DNA of 46,726 bases from the NCBI GenBank assembly GCA_937921505.1, contig CAKZUB010000094.1, positions 1 through 46,726 on the forward strand, written 5' to 3'. The translations under genes and the position numbers were made by a program. Source of the stretch: an uncultured Clostridia bacterium. Lineage in GTDB: Bacteria; Bacillota; Clostridia; Lachnospirales; Cellulosilyticaceae. Below, piece after piece: positions 33,713 to 43,429 of this stretch. The notes beneath the pieces were generated by a model. It saw only the letters and a program-made list of their open reading frames with translations. It was not told where the DNA came from and searched no databases. Position 1 is the first letter of the stretch. Every line of letters begins with the position of its first letter.

Positions 33713-34786
33713 TTAATCTTTGTGATTTGGGATATTATCTTCTTTAGTACTAGAAGACATGTTCTTTGCATTAAAGTATAAAAGTATACCCATCATTAAA
33801 AATACTAAAAAAGCAAAACGAATGTCACGATTAACGAAACCAATAGCAGATAACCCTAAAGCGCCGCTAATACCATATAAGGTTACAACTGCTTGTTTTT
33901 GGGTGTAGCCTCTGTCTACAAGCCTATGATGAAGATGACCACGGTCAGGAGCCATAATAGGTTTGCCGGCTAAAAATCTTCGTACAATCGCAAAAGCAGT
34001 ATCAAATATTGGAAGACCTAATACCAAAACAGCAATAAAGATAGCCGCTATAGTATACCCTTTAAGAAGCCCGAGTATAGAAGTGATACCTAAGGTGAAG
34101 CCTAAAAACATTGAACCTGTATCTCCCATAAATATAGAAGCAGGATTAAAGTTATAAGGTAAAAATCCAATACATGCACCAGCTAAGGTAGCTGTAAGAA
34201 TTACACCAGGAAGGTAACCTGAGTAGATAGAAAGCACCATTAGGGACAATGAGGCAATAGAAGATACTCCGGCAGCTAAGCCATCTAGGCCATCAATAAG
34301 ATTTACAGCATTTGTTATACCTACAATCCAAATAACAGTAGCAGGAATAGAAAATATATTGGTATAAACAGGGTTATTTCCTATAAACGGAATAAAGAAA
34401 AAGTCTATTCTTATGCCACTAAGTGCTACAAATGTAGCAGCTGCAATTTGTATTAAAAACTTTAGCTTAGCGTTTAATTCATAAATATCATCAAAAAAAC
34501 CTAAGAAAAAGATTGTTGAACATCCCACTGTAATGGCGAAGATTTGCTTCCAGTTAATAATGGGCAAAACAGGCATAATAACAAAGATAATAATAAAAGT
34601 TATCATAAATCCTGCAAAAATAGCAATGCCACCCATACGAGGAATAGGTTCTTTGTGCATATCACGTTTTCTCGGTTTAGCAATTGCCCCTACTTTAAAT
34701 GCAATTTTTTTTGCAAGTGGGGTTGTGAAAAACGAGATTAAAAATGCTATTATAAAAGCTGCTATACATAGAGCTGTGTAGCCCAT
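33713..34786 (-). CDS. tagO: Undecaprenyl-phosphate N-acetylglucosamine 1-phosphate transferase
   Basis: 357 residues, about ten or eleven membrane helices. Shows KPRKRDMHKEPIPRMGG, FLGFFDDIYELN (DD metal motif), NAVNLIDGLDGLAAG, GDTGSMFLGF and HLHHRL, as in WecA/TagO. It starts teichoic-acid or surface-glycan assembly by moving GlcNAc-1-phosphate to the lipid carrier at the inner face of the membrane. The start at 34786 has AAGGAG nine bases before it; upstream ATGs at 34795 and 34813 are too close to, or before, that site. Confidence 0.92.
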   Translation of the reverse strand: MGYTALCIAAFIIAFLISFFTTPLAKKIAFKVGAIAKPRKRDMHKEPIPRMGGIAIFAGFMITFIIIFVIMPVLPIINWKQIFAITVGCSTIFFLGFFDDIYELNAKLKFLIQIAAATFVALSGIRIDFFFIPFIGNNPVYTNIFSIPATVIWIVGITNAVNLIDGLDGLAAGVSSIASLSLMVLSIYSGYLPGVILTATLAGACIGFLPYNFNPASIFMGDTGSMFLGFTLGITSILGLLKGYTIAAIFIAVLVLGLPIFDTAFAIVRRFLAGKPIMAPDRGHLHHRLVDRGYTQKQAVVTLYGISGALGLSAIGFVNRDIRFAFLVFLMMGILLYFNAKNMSSSTKEDNIPNHKD

Positions 34787-34910
34787 ATTTTTCATCTCCT
34801 TAAGTATGTACACATTACTTAATAATCCTATTTTATACTTATGTTGTTCGAGATATTCTTAAATTATAAAATAGCCTATGTTAAATATTTCATGATCTAG
34901 TAAAATAAGT

Positions 34911-35354
34911 TTATTCATTAAATTGAATCAGGGTAATCCCAGCTTCATTTAGAAGCTGGGCAGAAAGACTATCAGGATAATCACCTTCATAGATAATGTG
35001 TGATAAGCCAGCATTAATGAGGAGTTTTGCACATAAGCTGCAAGGTTGAGCTGTTACATAAATAGTAGCATCTTTTATAGAAATGCCATGTTGAGCAGCT
35101 TGCGCTATAGCATTTTGTTCAGCGTGAAGTGCACGGCAAAGCTCATGTCTTTCTCCGGACGGAACCTTAAGCTGTTCTCTTAAACAACCAATCTCATTGC
35201 AGTGCTTGCAGCCTGTGGGGGCACCATTATAACCTGTTGATAAAATGCGTTTATCTTTTACAACAACAGCACCCACCTGTCTACGCATACAAGTAGAACG
35301 TGTCTTAACTAAGTGAGCAATTTCCATAAAATACTTGTTCCAAGATGGTCGCAC
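34911..35354 (-). CDS. comEB: dCMP deaminase (ComEB-like)
   Basis: 147 residues. Zinc-dependent deaminase that turns dCMP into dUMP. Active-site HAEQNAI (His-Ala-Glu) and PCSLC are present, with an extra metal cluster [11 protein letters not shown]. The start is GTG at 35354, chosen because GGGAGG lies seven bases upstream. An ATG 30 codons earlier would overlap upp by 65 bp and add an unrelated N-terminus. Part of the run sua5-ywlE-rpiB-upp-comEB-tagO. Confidence 0.9.
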   Translation of the reverse strand: MRPSWNKYFMEIAHLVKTRSTCMRRQVGAVVVKDKRILSTGYNGAPTGCKHCNEIGCLREQLKVPSGERHELCRALHAEQNAIAQAAQHGISIKDATIYVTAQPCSLCAKLLINAGLSHIIYEGDYPDSLSAQLLNEAGITLIQFNE

Positions 35355-35379
35355 AGTTATTCCTCCCAGGATTAAACAA

Positions 35380-36045
<666 letters not shown>

Positions 36046-36474
36046 TTATTTTTCGATTTTAGTTATTCTGTTAATATGTCTTTCATCATTAGAAAATGGT
36101 GTTGATAAAAAGGTATCGACTACCATTATGGCATGAGAAGGGCCAATGATACGACCACCTAGTGCGAGGACATTTGCATCGTTGTGAAGGCGAGTGGCCT
36201 CAGCTGAAAAGACGTCGTGGCAAAGAGCACATCTAATACCAGGAACTTTATTTGCAGCAATGGATATACCAATGCCAGTTCCGCATATCAAAATACCCTG
36301 AGTACATTCGCCATTTATAATGGCACTTGTAACAGCTTTTGCATAGTCAGGATAATCTACTGACCGATCAGTAAAACAGCCAAAATCCTTAAAAGAAATA
36401 CCTTTTTCGCCAAGATGGGCAAGTATTTCTTGCTTAAGTGCAAAACCACCATGGTCACTTGCAATTGCTAACAT
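36046..36474 (-). CDS. rpiB: Ribose-5-phosphate isomerase B
   Basis: 142 residues. LacAB/RpiB family: begins LAIASDHGGFALK, with GILICGTGIGISIAANK (active-site Cys) and HNDANVLALGGR. Interconverts ribose-5-phosphate and ribulose-5-phosphate. GGAGG precedes the start. The RpiB rather than LacA/B role is supported by the neighbours sua5, ywlE and upp. Confidence 0.94.
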   Translation of the reverse strand: MLAIASDHGGFALKQEILAHLGEKGISFKDFGCFTDRSVDYPDYAKAVTSAIINGECTQGILICGTGIGISIAANKVPGIRCALCHDVFSAEATRLHNDANVLALGGRIIGPSHAIMVVDTFLSTPFSNDERHINRITKIEK

Positions 36475-36566
36475 ATTTTTTCCTCCAGTTTTATTATAGT
36501 ATAATTTGGCAGTGTTGTAACTATCTATTATTTAGTGTATCTATTATTATGACTATAATACACTTT

Positions 36567-37007
36567 TTAAATTTGTAAATAGAGGTTATTTACAAGCTTT
36601 TCTATCTCACTCATACATAGACGATAAGTTTCAAGAGAACCTCCAAAAGGATCTGATATACTGCTTCCTAGGCTAACATATTCACATAAAGTATAAGTCC
36701 TAGAAGATAAGAAAGGGTAGTTTTCTACAATAGCTTGCGTGTGTGATGAACTCATTGTAAGAATAAGAGAATTCTGATCTACAAGTTTTGGTGTAAAGAG
36801 TGTAGCCCGGTGATAAGAAGCATCTATATTTCTTTCAGATAGAAGTGTACGAGCGTGCTCTGATATAGGGTGTGGTGAATAGGCGGCTATACCAGCGGAT
36901 AAAACTTTAATATCAGTGTTATGATTTTTTGCCAGAAGAGATTCAAGCAAAAATTGTGCCATAGGACTACGACAAGTATTCCCCGTACACACAAATATAA
37001 TTTTCAC
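36567..37007 (-). CDS. ywlE: Low-molecular-weight phosphatase, probable protein-arginine phosphatase
   Basis: 146 residues. P-loop VCTGNTCRSPMA near the N-terminus with Cys7, and DPFGG with the acid Asp. The loop has Thr (CTGNTCRS), as in YwlE, which dephosphorylates phospho-arginine; tyrosine-specific relatives have Ile or Leu there. The start is taken as GTG 37007, because GGAGG lies eight bases upstream; ATG 37013 is only two bases from it. Gene order sua5-ywlE-rpiB supports the name. A McsB kinase partner is expected elsewhere. Confidence 0.85.
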   Translation of the reverse strand: MKIIFVCTGNTCRSPMAQFLLESLLAKNHNTDIKVLSAGIAAYSPHPISEHARTLLSERNIDASYHRATLFTPKLVDQNSLILTMSSSHTQAIVENYPFLSSRTYTLCEYVSLGSSISDPFGGSLETYRLCMSEIEKLVNNLYLQI

Positions 37008-37055
37008 TTGCATAACCTCCTTTAAACTCACTTGCTTTACAAGGACCTTTATACT

Positions 37056-38093
37056 TTAGACTTCAATAATATGATAAGCGGCAGATTTTTCAAGCCTATT
37101 CATGATTGCCTCACCTATGCCTATTTTAGGGAAAGAGAGAGAATATACGATGTCCATGTGATGATCATCAAATGTTCTTAAGTCTTCAAAAAGCTGGGCA
37201 GCAATCATATGCATATTCTCTGAGCTTCCAACACTTAGAATAAGATCAGCATGATTAAATAAGTGTTTAGTTTCATCAGTAGCTAATACGCCTACAGTTT
37301 TGCCAGATTTATGGTCATCTTTTATAAGTGTATTTATTTTATGCGCTACTTTTTCTAAGGTACCTCTTACAATAAACACTTCAGCATTGGGTGCATAGTG
37401 AGTATACTTCATACCAGGTGCTTTTGGGAGCGTTTGCTGTGATAAAGTATTACTAATAGCAGGATCCACTATAACATCTTCTAATACTTCTTGAAGCATT
37501 TCGAGTGTAATGCCTCCTGGCCTGAGAATAGTTGGTACTTCTGATGTCATATCTAGAACTGTAGATTCAACACCAAATGCTGAACTGCCCCCATCGATAA
37601 TAGCCTCAATTTTACCGTCTAAGTCTTCGATAACTCTCTTAGCATTTGTGGGACTAGGTTTTCCAGAGGTATTAGCACTAGGTGCAGCCAGGGGTAGTCC
37701 AGAGAGTGTAATAAGTTTTTGCATAATAGGATGATCGGGGAACCGAATGCCTACAGTACTTAGACCAGCAGTAACTATTTGAGGTACAGTGGCGTTTGAT
37801 TTAAAAATAAGTGTAAGCGGACCAGGCCAAAAAGCATCCATCAACTTTACAGCTTTTGAGGAAACCGAGTCTACTAGATCATAGAGCATAGTTCTATCAG
37901 AGATATGCACAATAAGGGGATTATCACTAGGTCTTCCCTTAGCTGCAAATATATCAGATACAGCAGAAGCATTTAAGGCATTAGCACAAAGGCCATAGAC
38001 AGTCTCGGTAGGGGCAGCTACTAGTCCCCCTTTTCTTATAATATCAGCTGCTATATTTAAATCTTTTGGGTCAGAAATAATAACTGTTTTCAT
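37056..38093 (-). CDS. sua5: Threonylcarbamoyl-AMP synthase (Sua5 type)
   Basis: 345 residues: YrdC domain (1-200; PTETVYGLCAN, KGRPSDNPL, FWPGPLTLI, APSANTSGKPSPT) plus the Sua5 C-terminal domain (from about residue 230, YTHYAPNAEV). Makes threonylcarbamoyl-AMP, the donor for the t6A base at position 37 of ANN-decoding tRNAs. The start follows TAGGAG. First gene of the run with ywlE, rpiB and upp. Confidence 0.95.
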   Translation of the reverse strand: MKTVIISDPKDLNIAADIIRKGGLVAAPTETVYGLCANALNASAVSDIFAAKGRPSDNPLIVHISDRTMLYDLVDSVSSKAVKLMDAFWPGPLTLIFKSNATVPQIVTAGLSTVGIRFPDHPIMQKLITLSGLPLAAPSANTSGKPSPTNAKRVIEDLDGKIEAIIDGGSSAFGVESTVLDMTSEVPTILRPGGITLEMLQEVLEDVIVDPAISNTLSQQTLPKAPGMKYTHYAPNAEVFIVRGTLEKVAHKINTLIKDDHKSGKTVGVLATDETKHLFNHADLILSVGSSENMHMIAAQLFEDLRTFDDHHMDIVYSLSFPKIGIGEAIMNRLEKSAAYHIIEV

Positions 38094-38185
38094 TAAAAGC
38101 TCCTAATATATTTAAAGGTATTAATCTGCCATATAGTATAACACAAAAGAACAGTAAAAGTAACAAAAAAAGCTAAAATTTATTT

Positions 38186-38221
38186 AAACAAAAAGAGTAT
38201 AGCACAAAGCGCTACACTCTT
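38186..38221 (-). terminator. Terminator of the universal stress gene
   Basis: An 11-bp stem with one wobble pair (38193-38203 with 38211-38221). On the minus strand TTTTTGTTT follows. 6 bp after the stop. Confidence 0.85.
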
Positions 38222-38227
38222 ATGTAT

Positions 38228-38635
38228 TTAAGCTTGTTGGTATTTATAATCTTCTCTTGAAAGCACAGAAATATTAACATTAGGAAGCGTTTCTAAGAGC
38301 TTTGAACAAACAGTCTCTCTAGCATCTAGATCAGTAACGATGGGGGCTTCACCTAATACTATATGCGTTATATGGTTATCTATAATAAAATCTAAAATAG
38401 TTTGAGTAATATCATTACTACATAAGAAATGAACTTCACCACCAAGTTCGCTGCCATAGTCAAATAAATCTTCAAGTAAACTGCTGCTTTCAGGATTATC
38501 AAAGATTGTTTCGCCTCTTCGAATATGCAAAATATGAAGAGAGGCGTGCATACTCTCAGTAATACTAAATCCTTGTGAAATTAAACGGCGACTATTTTCT
38601 TGTATAGTAATACAAACTAACACCTTTTGTTTCAT
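38228..38635 (-). CDS. Universal stress protein-like protein
   Basis: 135 residues, one Usp-like Rossmann domain: MKQKVLVCITIQENSRRL at the start (first strand), then ITESMHASLHILHIRRGET and DFIIDNHITHIVLGEAPI. It resembles the Usp part of KdpD-type proteins. No full GxxGxxxxxxGS ATP-binding signature is seen. AAGGAGG precedes the start. The role is not known; the gene is alone. Confidence 0.7.
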   Translation of the reverse strand: MKQKVLVCITIQENSRRLISQGFSITESMHASLHILHIRRGETIFDNPESSSLLEDLFDYGSELGGEVHFLCSNDITQTILDFIIDNHITHIVLGEAPIVTDLDARETVCSKLLETLPNVNISVLSREDYKYQQA

Positions 38636-38758
38636 TTAAATGCCTCCTTGATATAGGGGATCACTACGCATCTATTATACCACATGTTTGCCTTATAAAT
38701 ATGAATAAAAAGTAAATAAACAATAAGGATGTAATCATAACTTTTTGCATGGACAAGG

Positions 38759-38808
38759 AAAATGACCACTACAAGGTGATGAGTCATGTAGTGGTCATTT
38801 CTTTTGTC
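38759..38808 (-). terminator. Hairpin after the unknown gene
   Basis: 13-bp stem (38760-38772 with 38788-38800), 15-base loop. T-rich on both sides (TTTTCC on minus, TTTCTTTTG on plus). It probably ends the minus-strand gene at 38825, and could also stop plus-strand transcripts. Confidence 0.7.
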
Positions 38809-38824
38809 TTTTAGGACTGCCAAA

Positions 38825-39280
38825 TTATTTAAAACATGGGTATCCAGACATAGGAGGAGAGCAGCATAAGGTATAAATATATTTTCTCATGCGTCTGCGA
38901 TAGAGTTCATTAAGAAGAAGAGGACGAATGAGAAGATCAAGAACACCACGCCTAGTGTATCTTAGAGTTTCAGATGTTTCGAACTCTTTGAGAGTATCTG
39001 GAGAATCATCTCTTATTTCCATGTAAATAATGTCTACCATACTATCTACAGTTGCACTAGATGGATATACCGCATAAATTGGACTTGTAGCATAGTCTTG
39101 GGAGTTAAGATATTGGTTAATGTAGTAATGAATCTTTTGACAAAAGGGGGGATAATTTTTCATCAGAAAACTTGTTTCTAGTTCATCATATTGTGCTTGT
39201 AATGTGAGTTCAGAATTTAATATATCATGATAAGGAAGAACCGTTGTAGCTTGCAGGATGTCGGTATTATTATTCTCCAA
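38825..39280 (-). CDS. Conserved-looking protein of unknown function
   Basis: 151 residues, soluble, with a helical middle (YDELETSFLMKNYPPFCQKIHYYINQYL) and a basic C-terminal part (VLDLLIRPLLLNELYRRRMRKYIY) ending in a Cys/Pro-rich tail (CCSPPMSGYPCFK). The start is TTG at 39280, chosen because GAGGAGG lies 8 bases upstream; a GTG at 39289 falls inside that site. No family recognised. It is followed by a hairpin and preceded by glgP. Confidence 0.75.
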   Translation of the reverse strand: MENNNTDILQATTVLPYHDILNSELTLQAQYDELETSFLMKNYPPFCQKIHYYINQYLNSQDYATSPIYAVYPSSATVDSMVDIIYMEIRDDSPDTLKEFETSETLRYTRRGVLDLLIRPLLLNELYRRRMRKYIYTLCCSPPMSGYPCFK

Positions 39281-39341
39281 GGGTAGCACCTCCTCAAGAT
39301 GGAATAATATACTACCATTATATTACAACAGTGTAAAAATG

Positions 39342-41810
39342 TTACTGTTTTTTAATAAGCTTTAACTGATCAAGACCCCAAATCTCTGTAGCATATTGAG
39401 AAATAGTTCTGTCTGAGCTAAATTTACCAGAACAAGCAGTATTGATAATAGCCATCTTAGTCCAAGCATCTTTATCTATATAAGCTGTATCGATTCTCTT
39501 TTGAGTATCGTGATAAGCTCTTAGATCTTTTAAGATAAAGTAAGGATCAGCTAAATTGTCTCCAGCTCTATTAAGAAGAGATTCGTAAAGTTCTCTAAAT
39601 AAATCTGGCATGCTAGGCTCGATAGTCCCGTTAATAAGCTGTTTGAGTATGCGATGAATAGCTTGATCGTTATTATAAATATCCCATGGATTGTAGGTTC
39701 CAGATTGATAAAGACCAAGCACTTCTTCACAGGTAAGACCAAAGATAAAGATATTTTCATCTCCAACTTCTTCATAAATCTCAATATTAGCACCATCTAG
39801 AGTACCGATAGTTAAAGCTCCATTTAACATAAATTTCATATTACTTGTGCCAGAAGCTTCTTTACTTGCAGTTGAGATTTGTTCACTCACATTAGCAGCT
39901 GGAATAATAATTTCTGCATTGGATACATTGTAATTTTCTATAAACACAACAGTTAAATATTTTCGCACTACTGGGTCATTATTTATAAGAGTGGCTACAG
40001 AGTTAATGAGCTTAATGATAAGCTTTGCTCTTGTATATCCAGGAGCCGCTTTTGCACCAAAGATAAAAGTTCTAGGCACATAATTGCCATTTGGATTATC
40101 TTTAATTTCGTTATAAAGCATTAATATATTGAGTACATTCATAAATTGACGTTTGTATTCATGAAGGCGCTTAACTTGCACATCAAAAATAGAATGAGGA
40201 TTAATCATAATGCCTTGATGCTCTTTGACATAATCAGCGAGTCTAACTTTATTGTGAAACTTAATGTCATTATATTCTTTGGCAAAAGATTTATCTGTTG
40301 CATAAGGGATTAGTTTTTTAAGCTCCATAAGGTCTGTCGCCCATTTATCTCCAATTGTACTTGTAATTAAGCTTGCAAGTTCAGGGTTAGAGTTGCCAAG
40401 CCAACGTCTTTGCGTAATACCATTTGTTTTATTATTAAATTTTTCAGGATAGATACGATAGAAGTTTTTGAGTACATTAGTTTTTAGAATTTCTGTATGA
40501 ATAGCAGCTACCCCATTAACAGAAAAACTTCCTACTATTGCAAGATAAGCCATTTTAATCTGACCATCAGAGATAATACTCATATCATGGATTAAGTTTT
40601 CTGAAAGCTTATGAGTGTCACGGAGTTCCATACAAAAACGTCTATTTATTTCTTCGATAATCTGATACAGACGAGGCAGGAGCCTGTTAAAAAGATCAGT
40701 TGGCCACGTCTCAAGAGCTTCAATCATAATAGTGTGATTTGTATAGGCACAAGTGCGGGTGGTAATATCAAAAGCTTCTTCCCAGCCTAAGTTTTCTTGA
40801 TCTAATAAAATCCTCATAAGCTCTGCTACTGCTATTGTAGGATGTGTATCATTCATTTGGAAAACGACCTTTTCAGGGAGTAAATAAATATTGCCATGAT
40901 TTCTTTTGAATTTAGTAATGGCTTGCTGCACAGTAGCTGATACAAAGAAATATTGTTGTTTTAGTCTAAGTTCCTTGCCTTGGTAGTGATTGTCATTAGG
41001 ATAAAGGACTTCTACTAAAGTTTTAGCAAGCGTTTGCTGTTCAACTGCTTTTTGATAAGCCCCTTGATCGAAGAAACGTAAAATAAATTTTTGTGGTGCC
41101 TCTGCTTCCCATAATCTGAGGGCATTAACAAATCCATTTTTATAGCCGACGATAGGCATATCATAAGGGATTGCAAGAACAGACTCATAATTTTGATGAA
41201 TAAAGTGTGAGCGGCCATATTCATCCTCATAAGAGGATACAGTCCCGCCAAATCTTATTTCTTGAGCATTATCTGTACGTTTAACTTCCCAAGGATTACC
41301 ATTTCTTAACCAATCATCAGGCAGCTCTATTTGGTAGCCATCTTCTATTTGTTGTTTGAAGATACCATAGTTATAACGTATACCACATCCATAGGCTGGG
41401 TAAGAGAGCGTAGATAAAGAGTCCATAAAGCAAGCAGCGAGACGCCCAAGACCTCCATTTCCAAGGCCTGGATCGGGTTCTTGATCTTCAATTTGAGAGA
41501 GGTTAATCTTGATATTAAGTTCATTTAGAACTTCATTGACATTTTCCAAAATACCCATATTAACAAGATTATTACCAAGTGCACGGCCTACTAAAAATTC
41601 CATGGATAAATAGTACAATGTCTTAGGTGTTTTTTGCCTATAAGATCTTTGGGTTAGGATCCAGTCATCAGTAATAATATCTCTTACTGCAAAAGCTACA
41701 GCTTGGTAGAGTTCTTGTGGTGTTGCCTCTTCAACAGATTTACGTGAAAAATTTCTAACATGATCAAGAATTTCTTCTTTGAACTTTTCTTTGTTAAATT
41801 CATAAGCCAT
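39342..41810 (-). CDS. glgP: Glycogen/alpha-glucan phosphorylase
   Basis: 822 residues, the normal size. Releases glucose-1-phosphate from alpha-1,4-glucan with PLP. Shows LSMEFLVGRALGNNL, DPGLGNGGLGRLAACFMDS, the pyridoxal-Lys site EASGTSNMKFMLNGALT, and KRLHEYKRQ. GGAGG precedes the start. No other glycogen genes lie next to it; it is alone or loosely linked to the unknown gene downstream. Confidence 0.95.
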   Translation of the reverse strand: MAYEFNKEKFKEEILDHVRNFSRKSVEEATPQELYQAVAFAVRDIITDDWILTQRSYRQKTPKTLYYLSMEFLVGRALGNNLVNMGILENVNEVLNELNIKINLSQIEDQEPDPGLGNGGLGRLAACFMDSLSTLSYPAYGCGIRYNYGIFKQQIEDGYQIELPDDWLRNGNPWEVKRTDNAQEIRFGGTVSSYEDEYGRSHFIHQNYESVLAIPYDMPIVGYKNGFVNALRLWEAEAPQKFILRFFDQGAYQKAVEQQTLAKTLVEVLYPNDNHYQGKELRLKQQYFFVSATVQQAITKFKRNHGNIYLLPEKVVFQMNDTHPTIAVAELMRILLDQENLGWEEAFDITTRTCAYTNHTIMIEALETWPTDLFNRLLPRLYQIIEEINRRFCMELRDTHKLSENLIHDMSIISDGQIKMAYLAIVGSFSVNGVAAIHTEILKTNVLKNFYRIYPEKFNNKTNGITQRRWLGNSNPELASLITSTIGDKWATDLMELKKLIPYATDKSFAKEYNDIKFHNKVRLADYVKEHQGIMINPHSIFDVQVKRLHEYKRQFMNVLNILMLYNEIKDNPNGNYVPRTFIFGAKAAPGYTRAKLIIKLINSVATLINNDPVVRKYLTVVFIENYNVSNAEIIIPAANVSEQISTASKEASGTSNMKFMLNGALTIGTLDGANIEIYEEVGDENIFIFGLTCEEVLGLYQSGTYNPWDIYNNDQAIHRILKQLINGTIEPSMPDLFRELYESLLNRAGDNLADPYFILKDLRAYHDTQKRIDTAYIDKDAWTKMAIINTACSGKFSSDRTISQYATEIWGLDQLKLIKKQ

Positions 41811-41945
41811 AATATACCTCCAGATTATAGTAAACTCTATATTTATTAAATAATTTAAGAATGCGGTGAAAATATAAACAATTAAAACACATTATACAAT
41901 AAATTTTGTTTTAAAGAAATACCATTTAACCTTAATTTTTCAAAA

Positions 41946-43235
41946 CTAAAGATTTAAAAACGCTAAGAGCGCATCACAGGTATATATAAAATCTTTTTCC
42001 GTCATTAACTCACGCGAGGAATGCATACTTAAAATAGGGGTACCTACATCTATTGAACGTATTGCTAAATGTGAAGCTGACACTGGGCCAATAGTTGACC
42101 CTCCTTTTTCATCTGAACGATTTACAAAGACTTGATAAGGGATGTTATGCGCTTTGCAAAGGGCTGAAAAGGTACTGTATGAATCACTATCCGTCGTATA
42201 GCTAAAGCACGAATTAATTTTAATTGCCGGACCTTTACCAGGTAAAACTTTATTAGTGATGTCAGATTTTTCAGGGTAGTTAGGATGCAGCAGATGAGCG
42301 ACATCGGCAGAGATCATAAATGAATTTTCAAGAGTCATAAAAAATTCTTCGCGACTTTTGCCTAAAGACAAAGTAATGCGCTCAAGGATATTCGCTAAAA
42401 ATGGAGAGTCCGCTCCTTGTCTTGTACGACTACCGATCTCTTCGTTATCGAAACATGTAAATAGTGAGATGCCATGATTAGAACGCGTATTTAAAATACT
42501 ATATAAGGCGCTATAGGTCATAGATAAATCATCAAGTCTAGGAGCAGAAATAAATTCATTATTTAGTCCTATAAGCACGCTCTTTTCAAAGGGATATAAA
42601 AATAAATCCATATCTAATATGTCAGACTCAGGTATACCTGTTTCTTGACAGATAAACTCCTGTAAATAGTTTTTATCTACTATTTCATCTAGATAAGCAA
42701 GTATTGGAAGTATATCCTTTTGCTTATTAATAGCAACCCCGTTATTAACTTCTTTATTCATGTGTATAGCAAGGCTTGGGATAATAAGAATAGGTCTGTT
42801 GATATTTACAAGGGTACTGCTTGGATGAAGAGGGTCAGATCCTTTGAAAGCAATTCTTCCAGCTAGAGAAAGAGGCCTATCTAGCCAAGTGTTTAAAATA
42901 GGACCACCATATATTTCAGTATTTAACTTAATATAATTTTCAAACTTTATTTGTGGATTGGGTTTAATTCTAAAGCCAGGTGTATCACTATGGGTACTAA
43001 CTATTTTAAAGCCTTCTTCTACTAGATTAGAAGAGTTCACACAAAAGGCAACCAGCGCTGAAGCATTTGTCATAGTATAGTATTTGCCGCCAATTTCTAG
43101 ATCCCAATGTTTTTTTGGATCAAGAAATTGGAAGCCATTTTCTTCTAGCTTTTCTTTACAAGATTTAATGGTATGAAACATACTAGGACTGCTATCTATA
43201 AAATCCATTAATTCGTTTGTTAATTTTTCGTTCAT
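41946..43235 (-). CDS. apeB: M18 family aminopeptidase
   Basis: 429 residues, standard for the M18 dodecameric zinc aminopeptidases. STHSDTPGFRIKP (metal His and Asp), RLDDLS, DNEEIGSRTRQGADSPFL (metal Glu), ISADVAHLLHPNYPEK and HSSRELM are all in place. Cytosolic peptide recycling is likely. CGGAGG precedes the start. Confidence 0.93.
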   Translation of the reverse strand: MNEKLTNELMDFIDSSPSMFHTIKSCKEKLEENGFQFLDPKKHWDLEIGGKYYTMTNASALVAFCVNSSNLVEEGFKIVSTHSDTPGFRIKPNPQIKFENYIKLNTEIYGGPILNTWLDRPLSLAGRIAFKGSDPLHPSSTLVNINRPILIIPSLAIHMNKEVNNGVAINKQKDILPILAYLDEIVDKNYLQEFICQETGIPESDILDMDLFLYPFEKSVLIGLNNEFISAPRLDDLSMTYSALYSILNTRSNHGISLFTCFDNEEIGSRTRQGADSPFLANILERITLSLGKSREEFFMTLENSFMISADVAHLLHPNYPEKSDITNKVLPGKGPAIKINSCFSYTTDSDSYSTFSALCKAHNIPYQVFVNRSDEKGGSTIGPVSASHLAIRSIDVGTPILSMHSSRELMTEKDFIYTCDALLAFLNL

Positions 43236-43356
43236 TATATCCTCCGTAGTTAATTAAAAATAAGTATAACTAGTATATTATTTTGATTATACACTTAAAT
43301 GCAACTTTTTAGTACGCTCACCTATTTATTATGTGAAAAAAATTTAATAATGATAG

Positions 43357-43385
43357 TTGACAAATGAAGGGAAGATGAATATTAT
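43357..43385 (+). promoter_or_regulatory. Promoter of the metal ATPase
   Basis: TTGACA (43357-43362), 17-base spacer, TATTAT (43380-43385): a near-perfect sigma-A promoter. The start is near 43392. Confidence 0.88.
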
Positions 43386-43395
43386 ATAATTAAAT

Positions 43396-43415
43396 ATATG
43401 AACAAATATTCATAT
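43396..43415 (+). promoter_or_regulatory. ArsR/SmtB-type metal operator
   Basis: 7-bp arms ATATGAA and TTCATAT around CAAATA. The TGAACA...TATTCA pattern is the known 12-2-12-type operator of zinc/cadmium-sensing ArsR-family repressors (CzrA, CadC). It covers the predicted transcription start of the ATPase gene, ideal for repression until metal is bound. The regulator gene is not in the window. Confidence 0.75.
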
Positions 43416-43429
43416 GAAGAGGTGAGGAC

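Noticed and set aside
38632..38823. 63-residue minus-strand frame between the stress protein and the unknown gene
   Set aside because: It overlaps the ribosome site of the stress protein gene and a terminator hairpin, and has no ribosome site of its own.
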